Positions 34,136 through 46,446 of a stretch of DNA of 64,000 nucleotides are shown here, piece after piece. The position numbers and the translations under genes are program-made. The stretch comes from Tipula vernalis (Eukaryota > Arthropoda > Insecta > Diptera > Tipulidae), in the NCBI GenBank assembly GCA_958295665.1, contig OY282560.1:22899653-22963652 (forward strand), in the 5' to 3' direction. The notes under the pieces were generated by a model. It was given only the letters and a program-made list of their open reading frames with translations, was not told where the DNA came from and did not search any database. How positions within the stretch are numbered: position 1 is the stretch's first letter; the number at the start of each line of letters is the position of its first letter.

Positions 34136-35157
34136 CAGTGATGTCGTTGTACTACTATCGGAGTATTTGTACTACGTTTTTAAATGGTGTACTACTGTAC
34201 TTCTCAAATGCGAAAAGTACTACATTTTTTCGTTCTGCACTGAAAATTACGAAAAAGTACTACATTTCAATAGACCCAACTACCAAAACTCTGTTTTGTT
34301 TGTAGGGATAAAATATCTCAATTTTTCGTTCTCATTTTTTGTTCATTGTCTTTTATCAGTTTCATTCGCACATAATTTATTTGGCAACGTGTTTTTAAAT
34401 AATTCAAACGGTGAAATTTTTTATTGTATGTGTAGTGTAGTGTGTCCATTTCGAAAACTTTTGTTGATATTTATAAAGTTTATAACAAGAACCAAATGTA
34501 ATAGATGAAGTCGAGATAAAGTAACAGATGAAGTCGAGCTCGGAATAATTCGAACCGATGAAGATAAATAAATCGGTGAGTACCTACTTTCAATTTAAAT
34601 ATTTACTGACTGGTTTACATTAAACTTATATACGTAGGTAGGTGCTTCTCTTACACTGTTTATTGTTAATTCATGTCTTTTTGTATTCTGAGAATGAGTG
34701 GTCATTGTCAGGTTGGTTCGCCATCTCTTTTCCAGGTTATGAATTTAATTTAATAAAAAATCAAGTTGTAAAGTAAGATCCTAGGCTAGGTAATGTTACA
34801 GCTCTGAAAATGTTCCAAATATATTCCGATTTTTACAAAATTTATTATTAATTAAATTATTAATAGATTATTGAGAAGAAGTCTTCAGAAAGTACAAGAG
34901 AGAAGAGAAAAATTCAACAATTTCGACCTGTTTGGCTAGAAAAGTTTAGCTGGGTTATGCAAATAGACAAACGTTTTTTCTGCAAAATTTCCAATAGATT
35001 GTTAACAAACAATATAAACCATATCGTAAGACACCAAATCAACCAGAAATAACTGAAAATGAAAAAACGAGCGATTATGGAACTAGAATTAAACAGGGGA
35101 AAGCTGCCGAAATAAAAGTAATTATGAAATGTTAGGTTTTGTCGGTACTTGACCAAA

Positions 35158-35532
35158 TAATTATTTTTTACGAAGGGAGAAATTATCGAGAAATTTTGCC
35201 AGTTTCAGTTTCGATCTGAATGAGAATAACGAAAAATTTAATTTGAACGAACCTAAAATTTCAAAACAGAAATCGTATTTATGCGTTAAATAAAATTAAA
35301 TTGAAATTTATTAAGAGTTTAATGAGTGTGTTTGCGCATAATTCGCTAATACTTAACTACACGTTTGTTTTCTATATATAAAAAATAATCTAAAGTGTAA
35401 TTAGCATTTTCAGTCGCTATAACCTGATGAGATTGACTGGTAAAAAATAAAAATTTTCGTTATTCTCACTCAGATCGAAACTGAAACGGGCAAAATTTCT
35501 CGATAATTTCTCCCTTCGTAAAAAGTAATTAT
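35158..35532. mobile_element. TIR element nested in the hAT
   Basis: TTACGAAGGGAGAAATTATC and AAATTTTGCC at the left are reflected at the right over about 75 bp (35460-35527). The total is about 370 bp with AT-rich interior and no coding capacity. Outside the arms both sides read a variant of AATAATTA/AGTAATTA. The duplication is unclear. Confidence 0.75.
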
Positions 35533-36980
35533 GTTCCTCATGGAACATAATTTGCCGTTCACATTGGTTGAAGATTTAATAAAATTAGTAAAATCAATTG
35601 TTCCTAACTCAAAGATTTCAAAACATTTAAAAGTTAGTAAAACGAAAGCCGGAGAAATCGTTACAACACTGTTGCACGACGATGGAATTGGTGAATTATC
35701 CAACATATTAAGAAAACAAAAATTTCCTTTAACCTTTGTCAACACGAGCATCGAACTACTTTTCATTAACACGAGCATATACCCTGGTGTGTATTAAATT
35801 TTATAGTGCATTTTATATGAAAATCGTAAATATTGACCCAATTTTATTGGCGACTACTGAAAAACTCAGTATGACAAGAAATTTCCACTATTTCCAAAAA
35901 ATGGAAAATCCAAATACACGTGTGTCGTGTTGACAGGAAGGTTAATTATTGACGAAACGGCAGATGAATTGTGATTCTAAGTCCATATATGATGGCCTGC
36001 TAAATCTGTTGAAATGCAATAATATTCCCATTAGTGACCTAATTGGTTTTACGGCCCATAATGCATCTGTAATGATGGGGTAAACAAATGGTGTTCAAAA
36101 ACTCTTATTACAACATAATTCATCAATGTTATTATATATGTTATAGGTTGCACATGGGTTTCAGTGCAGCAACTAATAAGAAGCTTCTGCAAAATGTTGA
36201 GATACTAGCCAGAAACATTTATGTTTTCTTTGCTCACAGCTCTAAGAGACAAACGGAGTTTCTAGATTTTCAATTTCACCTCATCGACTCGATGGTTGGC
36301 GCTAGAAAATGTTGTGACTCGGAAACTGGAACAGTAGGTTCCATTAAAGCATTATTTTATTTCTTTTCAACTATATAACAATGATCTGGCGCATAAAATT
36401 TCAGTTGAAATGACAGCATCTTCAAAATAATTCTTCTACTTTTTAGCACATATTTTGAATTTAACAAACGACATAAATAAGGAATTTCAGGCCCAATCTC
36501 CAAGAATGCACTTTCTCTTACCTACAATAGAAACTTATATGAAAACTATAATAACTAATTTTTTAAAAGCAGAAATTATAGTCTAATTATAATATCAGTG
36601 ATATTGATTTTTCAAGAAAAAATTTGTTTTTACAATTGGATGGAAATCTGGTTGTATAGATGATTTAGAAATTCATGGAATTAAAGCTCGATGTGTTGGT
36701 TATTATGTGTCAACAAATATTCAAGAGAATTAATTTTAAAGATCAAAGATTAATTGCATTAAAAGGATTAAACCCACACAGCCTGGCAAAAAGTGTGACA
36801 ACTTTAAGTTCATGTTTCCCAAATCTCATTTCATCGGAAACGTATTTTAAATTGAAAGTTTAGACAAAGAATGGAGAACTTTATTAATTTACACGGCTAA
36901 CACGTGCAATTTTATGTCTCCCTCACAGTAGCGCAACTGCTGAAAGAGTTTTCGCACAGCTGAACTTATTAAAAGATAAA
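35533..36980 (+). pseudogene. hAT transposase, broken
   Basis: MEHNLPFTLVEDLIKLVKSI and PNSKISKHLKV begin the recognisable part. SKTKAGEIV corresponds to the 'RTK' block, HMGFSAATNKKLLQNVEILA and RNIYVFFAHSSKRQTEFLDF to the middle, and LPHSSATAERVFAQLNLLKD (about 36922-36980) to the C-terminal dimerisation block. The blocks are separated by stops and frameshifts. This is the non-BED-recognisable remainder of a hAT transposase of the type common in insects. The catalytic triad cannot be assembled from what remains. Confidence 0.8.
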
Positions 36981-37363
36981 AAAGAAATCGATTACTTGTT
37001 CCTATAATCAACTCCATTATGATAGCAAAGCATATCTTAAACGGATCGACTAACTCAGATTGGGTTCCATCGAGTAATTTAATAAAAAAGTATCATAAAG
37101 TTAAGGTATTTGCTTTTGGTTTGAGCTGAAGTTAACTGTATTGTTAAGTTTTTCTTTTCTTTTTTATTAAATATACAGAATATTTTATAATTTAATATAA
37201 AAAAAAATATTCATTATCAAATGCATAATTTTTATATGAGTTAGATTTGTATTTAAAATTATCAAAAAATAAATATTTTCGGTATTTTATTAAGCGTACT
37301 CTGCTGTACTACATTTTTCATAGGAAGTGTACTACACATAATATTGTATAAACGGCAACCCTG

Positions 37364-37371
37364 GTCAGGAA
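37364..37371. repeat. hAT target-site duplication, right
   Basis: GTCAGGAA, identical to 34128-34135. Confidence 0.9.
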
Positions 37372-38289
37372 TCTCCAAGTTACCCCCGAAACAGTTCGAA
37401 AAATAGTCAAAGAAAACCTTACCAACTACCGTACAAGCACCAAAAAGCACATCCTATTACGGATAAAATTGAGCTCACACAACTTGAAAGATGCAAAGGG
37501 ATACTTGCCGGGGGCAAAAATTGAGAAAAATTATTTTTACCGATGAAAAGCTTTTCAGAATTGAACTATGCCACAAATAAATGCCATATTTTGCCAAAAA
37601 TACCTCCTGGAGAAGCTCAAATTGTCTGTCAAGCTATCAATTTTGTTTGCGCATACTTAGAGACTATAACCTGTGCCGTACCAAATAAAAATTTGGAGTC
37701 GTATGCTTCAAACTGCTGCAGATAATTTTAGTAAATATTTAAGGTTATATATTGATGCTCATGGGTACTATTTTAAATTTTTATTTTTCCATTAAATAAA
37801 AGTGTTATTAACAAGTCTATAAAATTGTAAAATGATTTGGTTCAAATTTTTTAGAAATATTTGGAATTCAATCAGTCTCTGAATTGTATCGTCACCCGGT
37901 AGCCAGAATTTCCCTTACTTTAAGAATTCTTTAACCCTTGTGTCTATACCCAAAAAAAAATATACACTAGTCTATACCCGGTCACCTGGGTGGTGGCTAC
38001 CTGTATTTTGTCGTTAAAATCGAAATATTTTGTATTTGCCTGTGTGTTATCGCCTTTATTTATTTTAGTTCAGTATTTTTAACGTCAGAAAACGGAAACA
38101 AAATAATAAATGGGGGATTCCCTGATTAATACTAGTAAAAGAGGAATAGAAAAAAAAAATTCGTTTAGGTGAGTTGCGGAAATTAGAGTTAGTAGTTATT
38201 GGTATTCAAATGGAAAATAAGAGAAATTTCAAATGCTGAATTTAGACGGTAAGATTTAAGATTTAGCAATGATTAGTTCGGTTTTTTAC

Positions 38290-38888
38290 AAATTACATAC
38301 ATATTTATTTCCATAGTTTGTCGTACGAAGATCAACAAGCGTATCTAAATCATTTAATAGAGAAATGTGACGAAGACGAAGAAGTGCTTGATTTCGTTGG
38401 CGACAGCTCAGAAGATGAGTGGCTTCCTGACGCGGAAGATTCAGACATAGAGGACGTATACGAAGATCTTGAAGTTCGAATTGAAGCGTCTGATGAAGAG
38501 ATTTTCAGCGATAGTGAAGTTGAAGAAGAAGATGAAACTGTTAGTGCCAATAGAATTAATTCGCCTTTTCTAAAAGGGAAAGATGGATCGATATGGAGAC
38601 AAAATCCTCCTCAAAGGCAAACATTGAGACATAATATTCTCAGGAATCAACGAACAGGGCCATTGCGATCGACAGAAATGTTACCTGTAAAAGATACCTT
38701 CAAGTGTATATTTTCGGACGTCATGTGTGAAATAATCATCAGACAAACAAAGAGGACGGCCAATGAGGTTTATTTAAAAAGTGGAAATTATTGATCGAAA
38801 AGGAATTTGATGCTTACCTAGCTATTCTCATAACTGCTGGTGTTCATCAATCAAATAGTGAACATACCGAAGATGTTATGGGCGACCA
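38290..38888 (+). pseudogene. piggyBac transposase, N-terminal part
   Basis: The frame is open from about 38317 (just after a TTTCCATAG acceptor-like site) to 38794. It starts with a strongly acidic segment (EKCDEDEEVLDFVGDSSEDE, later SDEEIFSDSEVEEEDE) typical of piggyBac N-termini. It continues RINSPFLKGKDGSIWRQNPP and RQTLRHNILRNQRTG. A frameshift near 38785 leads to LLIEKEFDAYLAILITAGVH, the start of the catalytic core. The frame is cut at 38888 by the LTR insertion. The true first exon was not identified. Confidence 0.8.
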
Positions 38889-41361
38889 TGTAACGCAATC
38901 CCCCAAGGGATTACGTTAACAGACATGAGAATAGCGGTCTGATGCGGTATAGTAGCTGGCTAGAGCTCACAGTGCGGCGTGGGGTTTTCAGACATAAACT
39001 CATGCTTGAATAACCGCATAACAATAAAATTGGAGGGACAAAGGGAAATTAAAATTAAATTGCCACGGCCTCAGCGGCAAAAGAAAATGATAAGCTGGGA
39101 GTGATCGATCGAGTGACCGTCTCAATCCCAGGCGATCACCGCCGTGACTGCCACATGGGCCTCCCCTCATCGGCCCGCCTACTGGGATGCTGTTTCCCAG
39201 TCGCGACGGCTACTGATGCCATTTATGAGGGAAGGACGCCCGCATGACAATTCCAGCGACAATCCCCCGGAACGGAGACGGTCACCCCGACGCGATCAAC
39301 TCATATGGCGTGCCGCCCTCCAGCACAGCCTGTCCTGGAGGAACGAACGGCACGCACGGAAAAGGGTGGAAAAGGGCCGACCCTTCACATGACCACACCT
39401 CACATCATCTGATCAATTATTTGTTTACACGCACATGGTGCGGCGTAGCACACTACAGTAAGAAATTCAAAGGAAAAATTTTAGGTTATGGTAAAAGAGA
39501 AAGAATTTAAAATTAAACAAGATAAATTACGTTAAAACTGATTCTACGTTAATGTTAAGTTTCACTTTCACTATCACTGTTTTAAGAAAATTAAGGAAAA
39601 CACAAAAATACCTGAAAGAAATGAACCGTTATGGGGTCGAACCACACCCAAAAACGGACAACCGAGCAGAAGTGAAGAGAAAAAGAACGGAAATTCCAAA
39701 CGCAATCAATCAAAATGACGGAAAAAAAATATAACCGGACAATAATTGCTCTGAGTGGGGTTTTCACTAAATCGGTGCACCACCACGAAACGCCGAAAAC
39801 AAACGGTAAAAATAGTAATATGTACAATATAATGAAAATAGAAAGGAGAAACAACCTGTTACAAACTTAAGCAACTAAAATTTACTTAGCCAGATTGTTT
39901 ATCCCTTAATTGTTTTACCTTGTTGTTTTAAAGGCCCGTCCGACCAACCGCAACCAGCGCCGACGCAGGATCACCCTCACAATTGATTGCTCTGCCCAAA
40001 CGGGCGGGAATACGGCCTCAAAACAACCGTTAACTGATGCAGTTGCTGCCGCAGATTTACACAACTTATTAATTGGAGTAAAATTTACCAATTTGTACTC
40101 AAGTTCACCAATTAATCCACCGAGATAAATATCGTGGTATAATAGTTTTTTTTTCTCATAGGGATTTCATCACCACACAGAACTGCATTCCCTCAATTGT
40201 TTATTGGATTATTATTTTAAAAACGCAAGCGGAATTTGAAGGCTATTCGACATTTTATTCGAACCAAACCAAACTCATGACGTTATAACAAAAACACTGA
40301 TGAATTTATTTTATATAAATATACGCATATATAAAGGTATACACTTTTATTATTAGTAATGATTTTCAACACAAAAAAAACTTAATTAAGGCTGATGACT
40401 ATGACACCAATAGTTTATAATTTAATTTATTCTCAAAATATTTATTTATTTTTTTTTTTTTTTTACAAACTTGACTATCGTCTCACTATACTACTTGTTT
40501 CACAAAAAATCCAAAACTGGAATTATTTTATTAAGAAACAAACTTGACGCGTAACAAAAATCTTCATAACGAGATTTATTTCGTTAAACTTCAAAACTAG
40601 ACCGCTTTTATTACAAACTTCCAAACACTAGATTTTTAAACAGCCGTAAACGCGACTGCCGTATTTATAATACAAAACTAGACTATTTGATTAAAAAAAT
40701 ATTTTTACATCCAACAAAATCAGAAAATTTCCCCCTCCTATTTTCTACTTCGCATCGCTGTTCGTCTCACTCGTTGTATTTGTGCACATGTTCATCATTT
40801 TTATTTTTTTTTTTATTATTGTAAATGTAAAATCTTTACTGATATTTATGTTTTTTTTATGTACACAAATACAACGAATAAGACGAACAACGACGACGAA
40901 CACATGTACATACTTATCTGTACGGCCTCATCGGATTCATGTCTAATACACCGATCGGTTCTATCCCCACTCAGAGCAAATATCACGCGTTAATTTAAGC
41001 CAATGGATACCAGAAAGAAAAATAGAATATTCCAGATTGAACATTTTAATAACGCAAATATTCCATCTCATACTACATAATACATGTACACACACCAACT
41101 CGCAAGAGATATATATGTTTGTACATGACAATATAGAAAACAAGTAAATGCAAAAAAATTTAAAATATGTTTACATAGCAATCGAAGGGAATATTGGATT
41201 TAAATTCGGAAATCATAAAAGCGAGCATAGGTATAAACACCATGGTGGTCATGGTATTTTATAACGATAAAAAAATTTCAAATTATTTGAGCGTTTGGAA
41301 TTTTCGCAAAAAAAATTTCTTTTTCCTCTGTATGAAGTGGAGACGTATGCCAGTCGTAACA
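38889..41361 (+). mobile_element. Long LTR (family A) inserted in piggyBac
   Basis: It begins TGTAACGCAATCCCCC and shares TAGCTGGCTAGAGCTCAC and ATGCTTGAATAACCGCAT with the copy at 13310, diverged by roughly a fifth. A CGTAACA end at 41355-41361 is followed by ACTA, and ACCA precedes the start, a possible 4-bp duplication with one mismatch. It contains GC-rich stretches at 39110-39390 and 39930-40020 that stand out from the AT-rich surroundings. The open frames in them (39144-39392, 39244-39510) have no recognisable domain. The right border is less certain than the left. Confidence 0.5.
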
Positions 41362-42573
41362 ACTACATCGAATCCTTTATATCGCGCGAGCATGGGACTG
41401 AACCGATTTTGGGAAATATTCCGATTTCTACGCTTTGACAATCAGAATATCAATAAAGCTGCTACCATAAGCGAAATATTCGAACTTTTGAACGAAAATT
41501 TGCGCAAATATACACCATCTGAATGCGTCGTAGTGGATACAGTTAGGGAACAATTGTTTCCATATCGAGGTATTTATCGAGACATTCGTTATTATATTTT
41601 ACAAATACTTAAAAAAATGTTTTTATGTAGGATGAACAAGATTCACCCAATACATGCCGTCCAAACCAGCAAAATATGGGATCAAAGTTTGGTGGGTTTG
41701 CGATGCTGCTAACTCTTATCCAATAACGGGGAAGATCTATACGGGTAAGCAACTATCAGGTAGGGAAACCAATCAAGCAGAACGGGTTGTGAAGGACCTA
41801 TGCGCCCGCTTCAAAGGATCCGGGAGAAATATAGTAACGAGCAAATTTTTTTACAACACTGCCACTTGCTCGTTTGTTGATCTCTTGGGACTTATCAATA
41901 GTCGGACCTTAAAAAAAATAAACCCTCTATTCCAAAAGAAATGTTGCCATCCAGATCCCGTGAAATCTATTCTTCAATATTTGGATTCAGAGATGATAAT
42001 GTTACACTTTGTTCGTATGTCCCGAAAAAAAATAGAAGTGTATTATACGGATACAGTAATTGGAGACAAAAGAAAACCGGAAATTATTCATTATTATAAT
42101 GGTAAGAAAGGTGGAGTAGATAATATGGACAACCAAACGAAAGATGCAAAGATGGCCATAGCATTTTTTTACAATATAATTGATGTTGCTTGTGTCGCGG
42201 CTTACAAAATCTACACGGAAAACAATCCAGTTAGATGAAATAAAACACATAACCATGAAAGATTTAGTGCTTCAATTAGCATGTATTCTATCGCATGTAT
42301 TAAATCGATCAACTATACCAAATGTATGTAGCAATTTTAATTCACGCTCAGGGATAGAGTGCATACTTGGCAAACCGCTTTATGCGCCAATACCAAACCA
42401 GGAACTGCCAACGTCTGGAATATCTAATGTGTTGCGCGACGAAGTTGGAAAATGCTGGATTTTGTTTATCTTCAGATTCCAAACGACGAAATACCCGAAA
42501 ATCCTGTAGTGTCTGTAGAAGACCAGTGTGTGTTGAACACACGTACACTCAAATAAAATGTTCTAAGTGTTAA
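41362..42573 (+). pseudogene. piggyBac transposase, catalytic and C-terminal part
   Basis: TTSNPLYRASMGLNRFWEIF continues the core. SECVVVD...EQLFPYRG holds the first catalytic Asp, with a small insertion inside the motif. After a frameshift the sequence reads MPSKPAKYGIKVWWVCDAAN (second Asp), SYPITGKIYTGK and KKGGVDNMDNQTKDAK (third Asp). The C-terminus has the cysteine-rich finger KSCSVCRRPVCVEHTYTQIK then CSKC (42500-42573). All three catalytic aspartates survive, but the frame is broken several times. Confidence 0.85.
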
Positions 42574-42820
42574 TAGTTTTATAATTTTATGTAAATTATT
42601 ACCAAATTGAGCTTTTTATTTTAAATAATTTTTTTATACAAAATTGAATTATTTATGTGATGCTTTTTGATTTTTCTGTGATGAAATGTTACTACATATT
42701 GACTTAATCTTGTCAAATTTATTGCATATAATGTAAGCTAGATAATAAAATATTAACAAATACCATATTCAGCGTTTTTTTTTATTTGGCCACCCGGATG
42801 GCCGGGTATAGACTCCAGGG

Positions 42821-44964
42821 GTAATAATATATGTACACGAATAATTCTGTTCAGCAATAATTTTTATTTAATTTTTTTTCAAAGATCAATAAAAAATAAG
42901 TAGTTCTTGGATGTCAAGGAGTAGGAATAGTCTAACGTAAAAACAAACGTGAAAAGTTAACTTCTGTATATAAGTTTTCAATAAACCTTGTTAGACGCCT
43001 TTCCCTTTTTTATGCAAAAGTACTGATGTTCAAAATATAAATGGTCGAAAGGTGGAAATTAATCGTTGTAGCGATAATGATTGCAGCATCATCCGTATTA
43101 GATACTATGCCGTAAAAAATGCAAGCCCATGCTTATGAAAGAATTGCTTGCCATTAAAATCAAACAACAACATGACAGGTGGGGAAATACTGCAAAACAT
43201 TATTTCACAATTCGGACAATATACTAAAAATTTGTGAATATAGGGAAACATTTTTCAAATAAATGTCAAAAATTTGTAATAAAAAATTGTTATCACAGGT
43301 TTCGGGCACAGTCTTAATGGCAATTGAAATTGACGTCAATTTGGCATTTAAACTGTAATTGTATACTAATGACTTCTCTAGTACTCTTATGAGTATGTGT
43401 TGTTGGACTTTTTTACCTCCCAACATGGAAAAATAGCCCACATTTTACTAAGAACCCATTCAGAAAGCATAGTTTATAAATAAAATTACTACTGTATTTT
43501 GATGGTCGATGATATCAAAAATCGAGAATTGCTTTTTAATGGTGCTCGTTAAATTGATTGATAATTTCAAATCAGAATCGAAAATGTATGAATTTTTAAA
43601 TTATTGACCAACATGCAAATAAATAAAATTTCGTTTTTCCAACCACATAAAATCAATAAATTTAACTTAAAATAATTGCATTTCCTAAGAAACAATAAAT
43701 AATTTGAAAACAAATAAATCAAACTTTACTTATTTAAATTTATTTTAAAATTTTGCGAACAAAGTGCTGAAAAAACCTGGAAGTCCCCCTATCTCTACAC
43801 TGTCTGTACAACAAACAATGGAATCATAAAACTAATTATCAATTCTATAATTAAACAAATTCTGTAAAACAAATTTCAATATTTAATAAATTAATAAAGG
43901 GAAAAGCATTTTTATTTATTGCCTTTAAAATTTATATTGGTAAAATTAAAGATTTATGTATAGTGTACAATGTGGAAAGTAAGTAATTTATTTTCATGGT
44001 CTATAATTAAAATTGAAGAAATAACAATTGTAGAAAATATGATGTGTACAGGTAAATTATAGGTTTGATTGTTAATAAATTTTTGTTTGGGAATTTCAAT
44101 TTTCAGTTTTACTTTTTTTTAACTTTTTGATTGTTTGTTAATGAAATATTTAATGCATTCAATTATAAGTTTTTGTCCTTATAGGTAAGTCGCGACGCGG
44201 TGTACATTGAATATCTTGTTTTTTTTTTTTAAATGTTTGTTGTTGAATCGATTTGGTGTCCGAGGCTTGAATAATTTATTTGTGTGGAATTTCGATCAAG
44301 TAAGTTAAGCGTATGGGGATATAATTGAATAATTACTTCACTATAGTATAAAACATAGTATGTACATATGTATATGTATCATCGAAGGTAACTCAAATTA
44401 TTTGTATCTAAAAGAAATATGGGATAGTCTATTGTTTGGACGTAAAGATACATGATACACATGATACACAATGCAACATCACTAAACTCACAGGAAATCC
44501 ATTATTTTTATAACAATTAGACTAAACGAGAAGAGGGGAAGACCTGGAACGAATTATGCTCGTGAACCGAGGTATCACTGTATATTGTACACATACAAAA
44601 TTTTCATGACTTAATTCTCAGTTTGCGACCAAATTCTCTCTACTGGAGATTTATTTCACCACAAAAAATTTGGTTTGTCAAACGAGATACGACACTGGGG
44701 AATTTTGTATACGTACTAGATGAGCAATAGTATTAAAATTTAACCAAACAGCAATAAAATTTACTGTTGTACATCTAGTAGGTACATGAAAATCGGAACT
44801 CTCGTCTCGGAACACGGATTTTGGTACTATATGCTGGTTCAAGGTTATCCAAGGTCACCAAACCAATTTCCTTTTTTCGCATGAGAGTTAAAAATCAATT
44901 TCTCGATATATCGTCACCGACCGGCAAACATCTACAGTGAGATACTGCATGCTAACCCGAAAAA

Positions 44965-44967
<3 letters not shown>
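42821..44967. other. No gene seen; Tigger-like end
   Basis: AT-rich. 43240-43320 is related to 22935-23020. At 44551-44580 ATTATGCTCGTGAACCGAGG followed by TATCACTG and TA resembles a pogo/Tigger terminal repeat read outward. A matching left end was not found. The minus-strand frame 43205-43441 contains ETCDNNFLLQIFDIYLK but no recognised domain. Confidence 0.35.

Positions 44968-45047
<80 letters not shown>
44968..45047. repeat. Microsatellite (TA)n
   Basis: Uninterrupted TA dinucleotides for about 78 bp. Confidence 0.95.
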
Positions 45048-45083
45048 CATACACTACTATTTTGTTGTTGTTGTTTAACCTAT

Positions 45084-45462
45084 TGTTACGTTTTTCCCTT
45101 TCAATCAAGGTTTGAATCACTGAATTATGAATAAAAACAAAACAATTCAATTTATTACCAACGAATTTATTTATTTCACACAAAAATTCACACAATTCGC
45201 ACAATTAATTAACGATAATTCCAAAATCACTTTACTTTAATATTTGCACAATTTTTCTGATCACTTATAATTTTTATTTCGCACTAAAACACTTTTTAAT
45301 CCTTATGTTTTCGCTTACCAAAAACTAATAACCCATTCTAGAGTGTCCCAGTGGCTAGAAACATTTAGAACGTTTTATCATGGAAAATTCCATTTTAATA
45401 CAGTAAAACATTGAGCTATTAATTTAACTTATTCTATTACATCCTAGGTGTCACCGTCAACA
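45084..45462 (-). mobile_element. LTR family B, minus copy
   Basis: The plus strand starts TGTTACGTTTTTCCC and ends GGTGTCACCGTCAACA, i.e. the complement of the family B LTR, here 379 bp with an internal deletion near the TATA region. It stands head to head with the plus copy starting 45493, 31 bp away. Confidence 0.75.
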
Positions 45463-45492
45463 GTATGATGATTTTCATGAAATTAAAATTAG

Positions 45493-45890
45493 TATGACGG
45501 TGACACCTAGTGTGTAATAGAAGAAGTTAAATTAATAGCTCAATGTGTGTAATAACTGTACTAAAATGAAATTTTCCATGATAAAAATTGTTACGTAATG
45601 TTTCTACACTAGAAAAATCATGAGCTTTCTAGAAGTTTGGTTTGTGTATATAAAAAAGCGAACGAAGTCGAATTAGATGGGTAATATTTGGTAAGCGAAA
45701 GTGTAAAGATTAAAAGGAATTAAAATGTGATTTAAAAAGTGTTTTAGTGTAAAATAAGAAGTAAAAGTGATCAGTAAAATTTGAGAATAATTTATATAAA
45801 GTGATTTTGTAAATTTTTATTGATAAACTGTGTTGTTTGTGAAATAAATAAATTCGTTGGTGATAAATTGAATTGAGTTTATATTATTCA
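45493..45890 (+). mobile_element. LTR family B, plus copy, 3'-truncated
   Basis: TATGACGGTGACACCTAGTG through GTGTATATAAAAAAGCG to GAATTGAGTTTATATTATTC, then a direct junction into another copy at 45891. Confidence 0.75.
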
Positions 45891-46323
45891 TAAAATGGAA
45901 TTTTCCATGATAAAACTTTTCTAAATGTTTCTAGACTATTCTTACTGGAAAAGTCTTGAATTTTCTGGAAGTTTTGTTTGTGTATATAAAAGAATTTGGA
46001 ACGCTGTAAATTAATAAAGATGTAAAAAACGCTGTAATTTTGTAAAGTTGTAAATTATTAGAATTTGGTAAGCGATAGTGTGAATATTAAAAAAAAATTA
46101 AAAAGTGATTTAAAAAGTGTTTTAGTGCGAAATAAAAATTATAAGTGATCAATAAAATTGTGGGAATATTAAAGTAAAGTCGTTTTGTGCATTATTGTTA
46201 AAAAATTGTGTTGTAATAATTCTTCTGTTAAATAAATAAATTCGTTGCTGATAATTTGAATTGATTTTGTCTTATTCAAAACCCAGTGATACGAACCTTG
46301 ATTGACAAGGCAGAAACGTAACA
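45891..46323 (+). mobile_element. LTR family B, plus copy, 5'-truncated
   Basis: It starts in the AAAATGGAATTTTCCATGAT block and ends normally with GATACGAACCTTGATTGACA then AGGCAGAAACGTAACA (46323), followed by ATAT. The bases before the minus copy at 45084 are CTAT, so the whole inverted cluster 45084-46323 could be bounded by a 4-bp duplication with one mismatch. Confidence 0.75.
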
Positions 46324-46446
46324 ATATATTATATTAATTTACGACAGCTGATGCAATTACCAATGACATTCAATAATTTGTCACATAAACTGTAATTTAA
46401 ATTGTTGAATCTTTAACTGTATTTTTTGTTAATTTTTCATATACAG

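Larger units (their letters stand above)
34136..37363 (+). mobile_element. hAT transposon with 8-bp target duplication
   Basis: It starts CAGTGATGTCGTTGTAC and ends with the complement of CAGGGTTGCCGTTTATAC; subterminal GTACTACA motifs occur at both ends. GTCAGGAA is duplicated exactly on both sides. At 3228 bp it is long enough for a full transposase, but the coding sequence is broken and itself holds a TIR insertion at 35158-35532. Confidence 0.9.
33975..37770 (+). pseudogene. Tc1/mariner relic split by a hAT
   Basis: Upstream of the hAT: AQEEVTENRKSRCVIQ. Immediately downstream: SKLPPKQFEK/VTPETVRKIVKENLTNYRTS, STKKHILLRIKLSSHNLKDAK, KIEKNYFYR (and in another frame IIFTDEKLF, the first catalytic Asp region), then ...YIDAHGYYF, the terminal 'GGHFE'-like block. 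The order matches the helix-turn-helix linker and catalytic start of a Tc1/mariner transposase. The middle, with the other two catalytic residues, is mostly lost. The frame is continuous across the hAT target duplication, which confirms the insertion. A polyadenylation-like AATAAA follows at 37794. Confidence 0.5.
37935..42820 (+). mobile_element. piggyBac-type transposon
   Basis: The left end CCCTTGTGTCTATACCC follows TTAA at 37931-37934. The right end is the complement of CCCTGGAGTCTATACCC (42804-42820) and is followed by GTAA, one change from the TTAA duplication. Both ends carry the subterminal motif CTATACCCGGYCAYCYGGGT (37972-37992 and 42787-42812). The element contains a broken piggyBac transposase and a 2.5-kb LTR inserted in it. 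Confidence 0.85.

Noticed and set aside
39144..39510. GC-rich open frames as a possible host gene
   Set aside because: Both overlapping frames lie inside the family A LTR, which also has a GC-rich island in its other copy (15240-15400). No domain was found.
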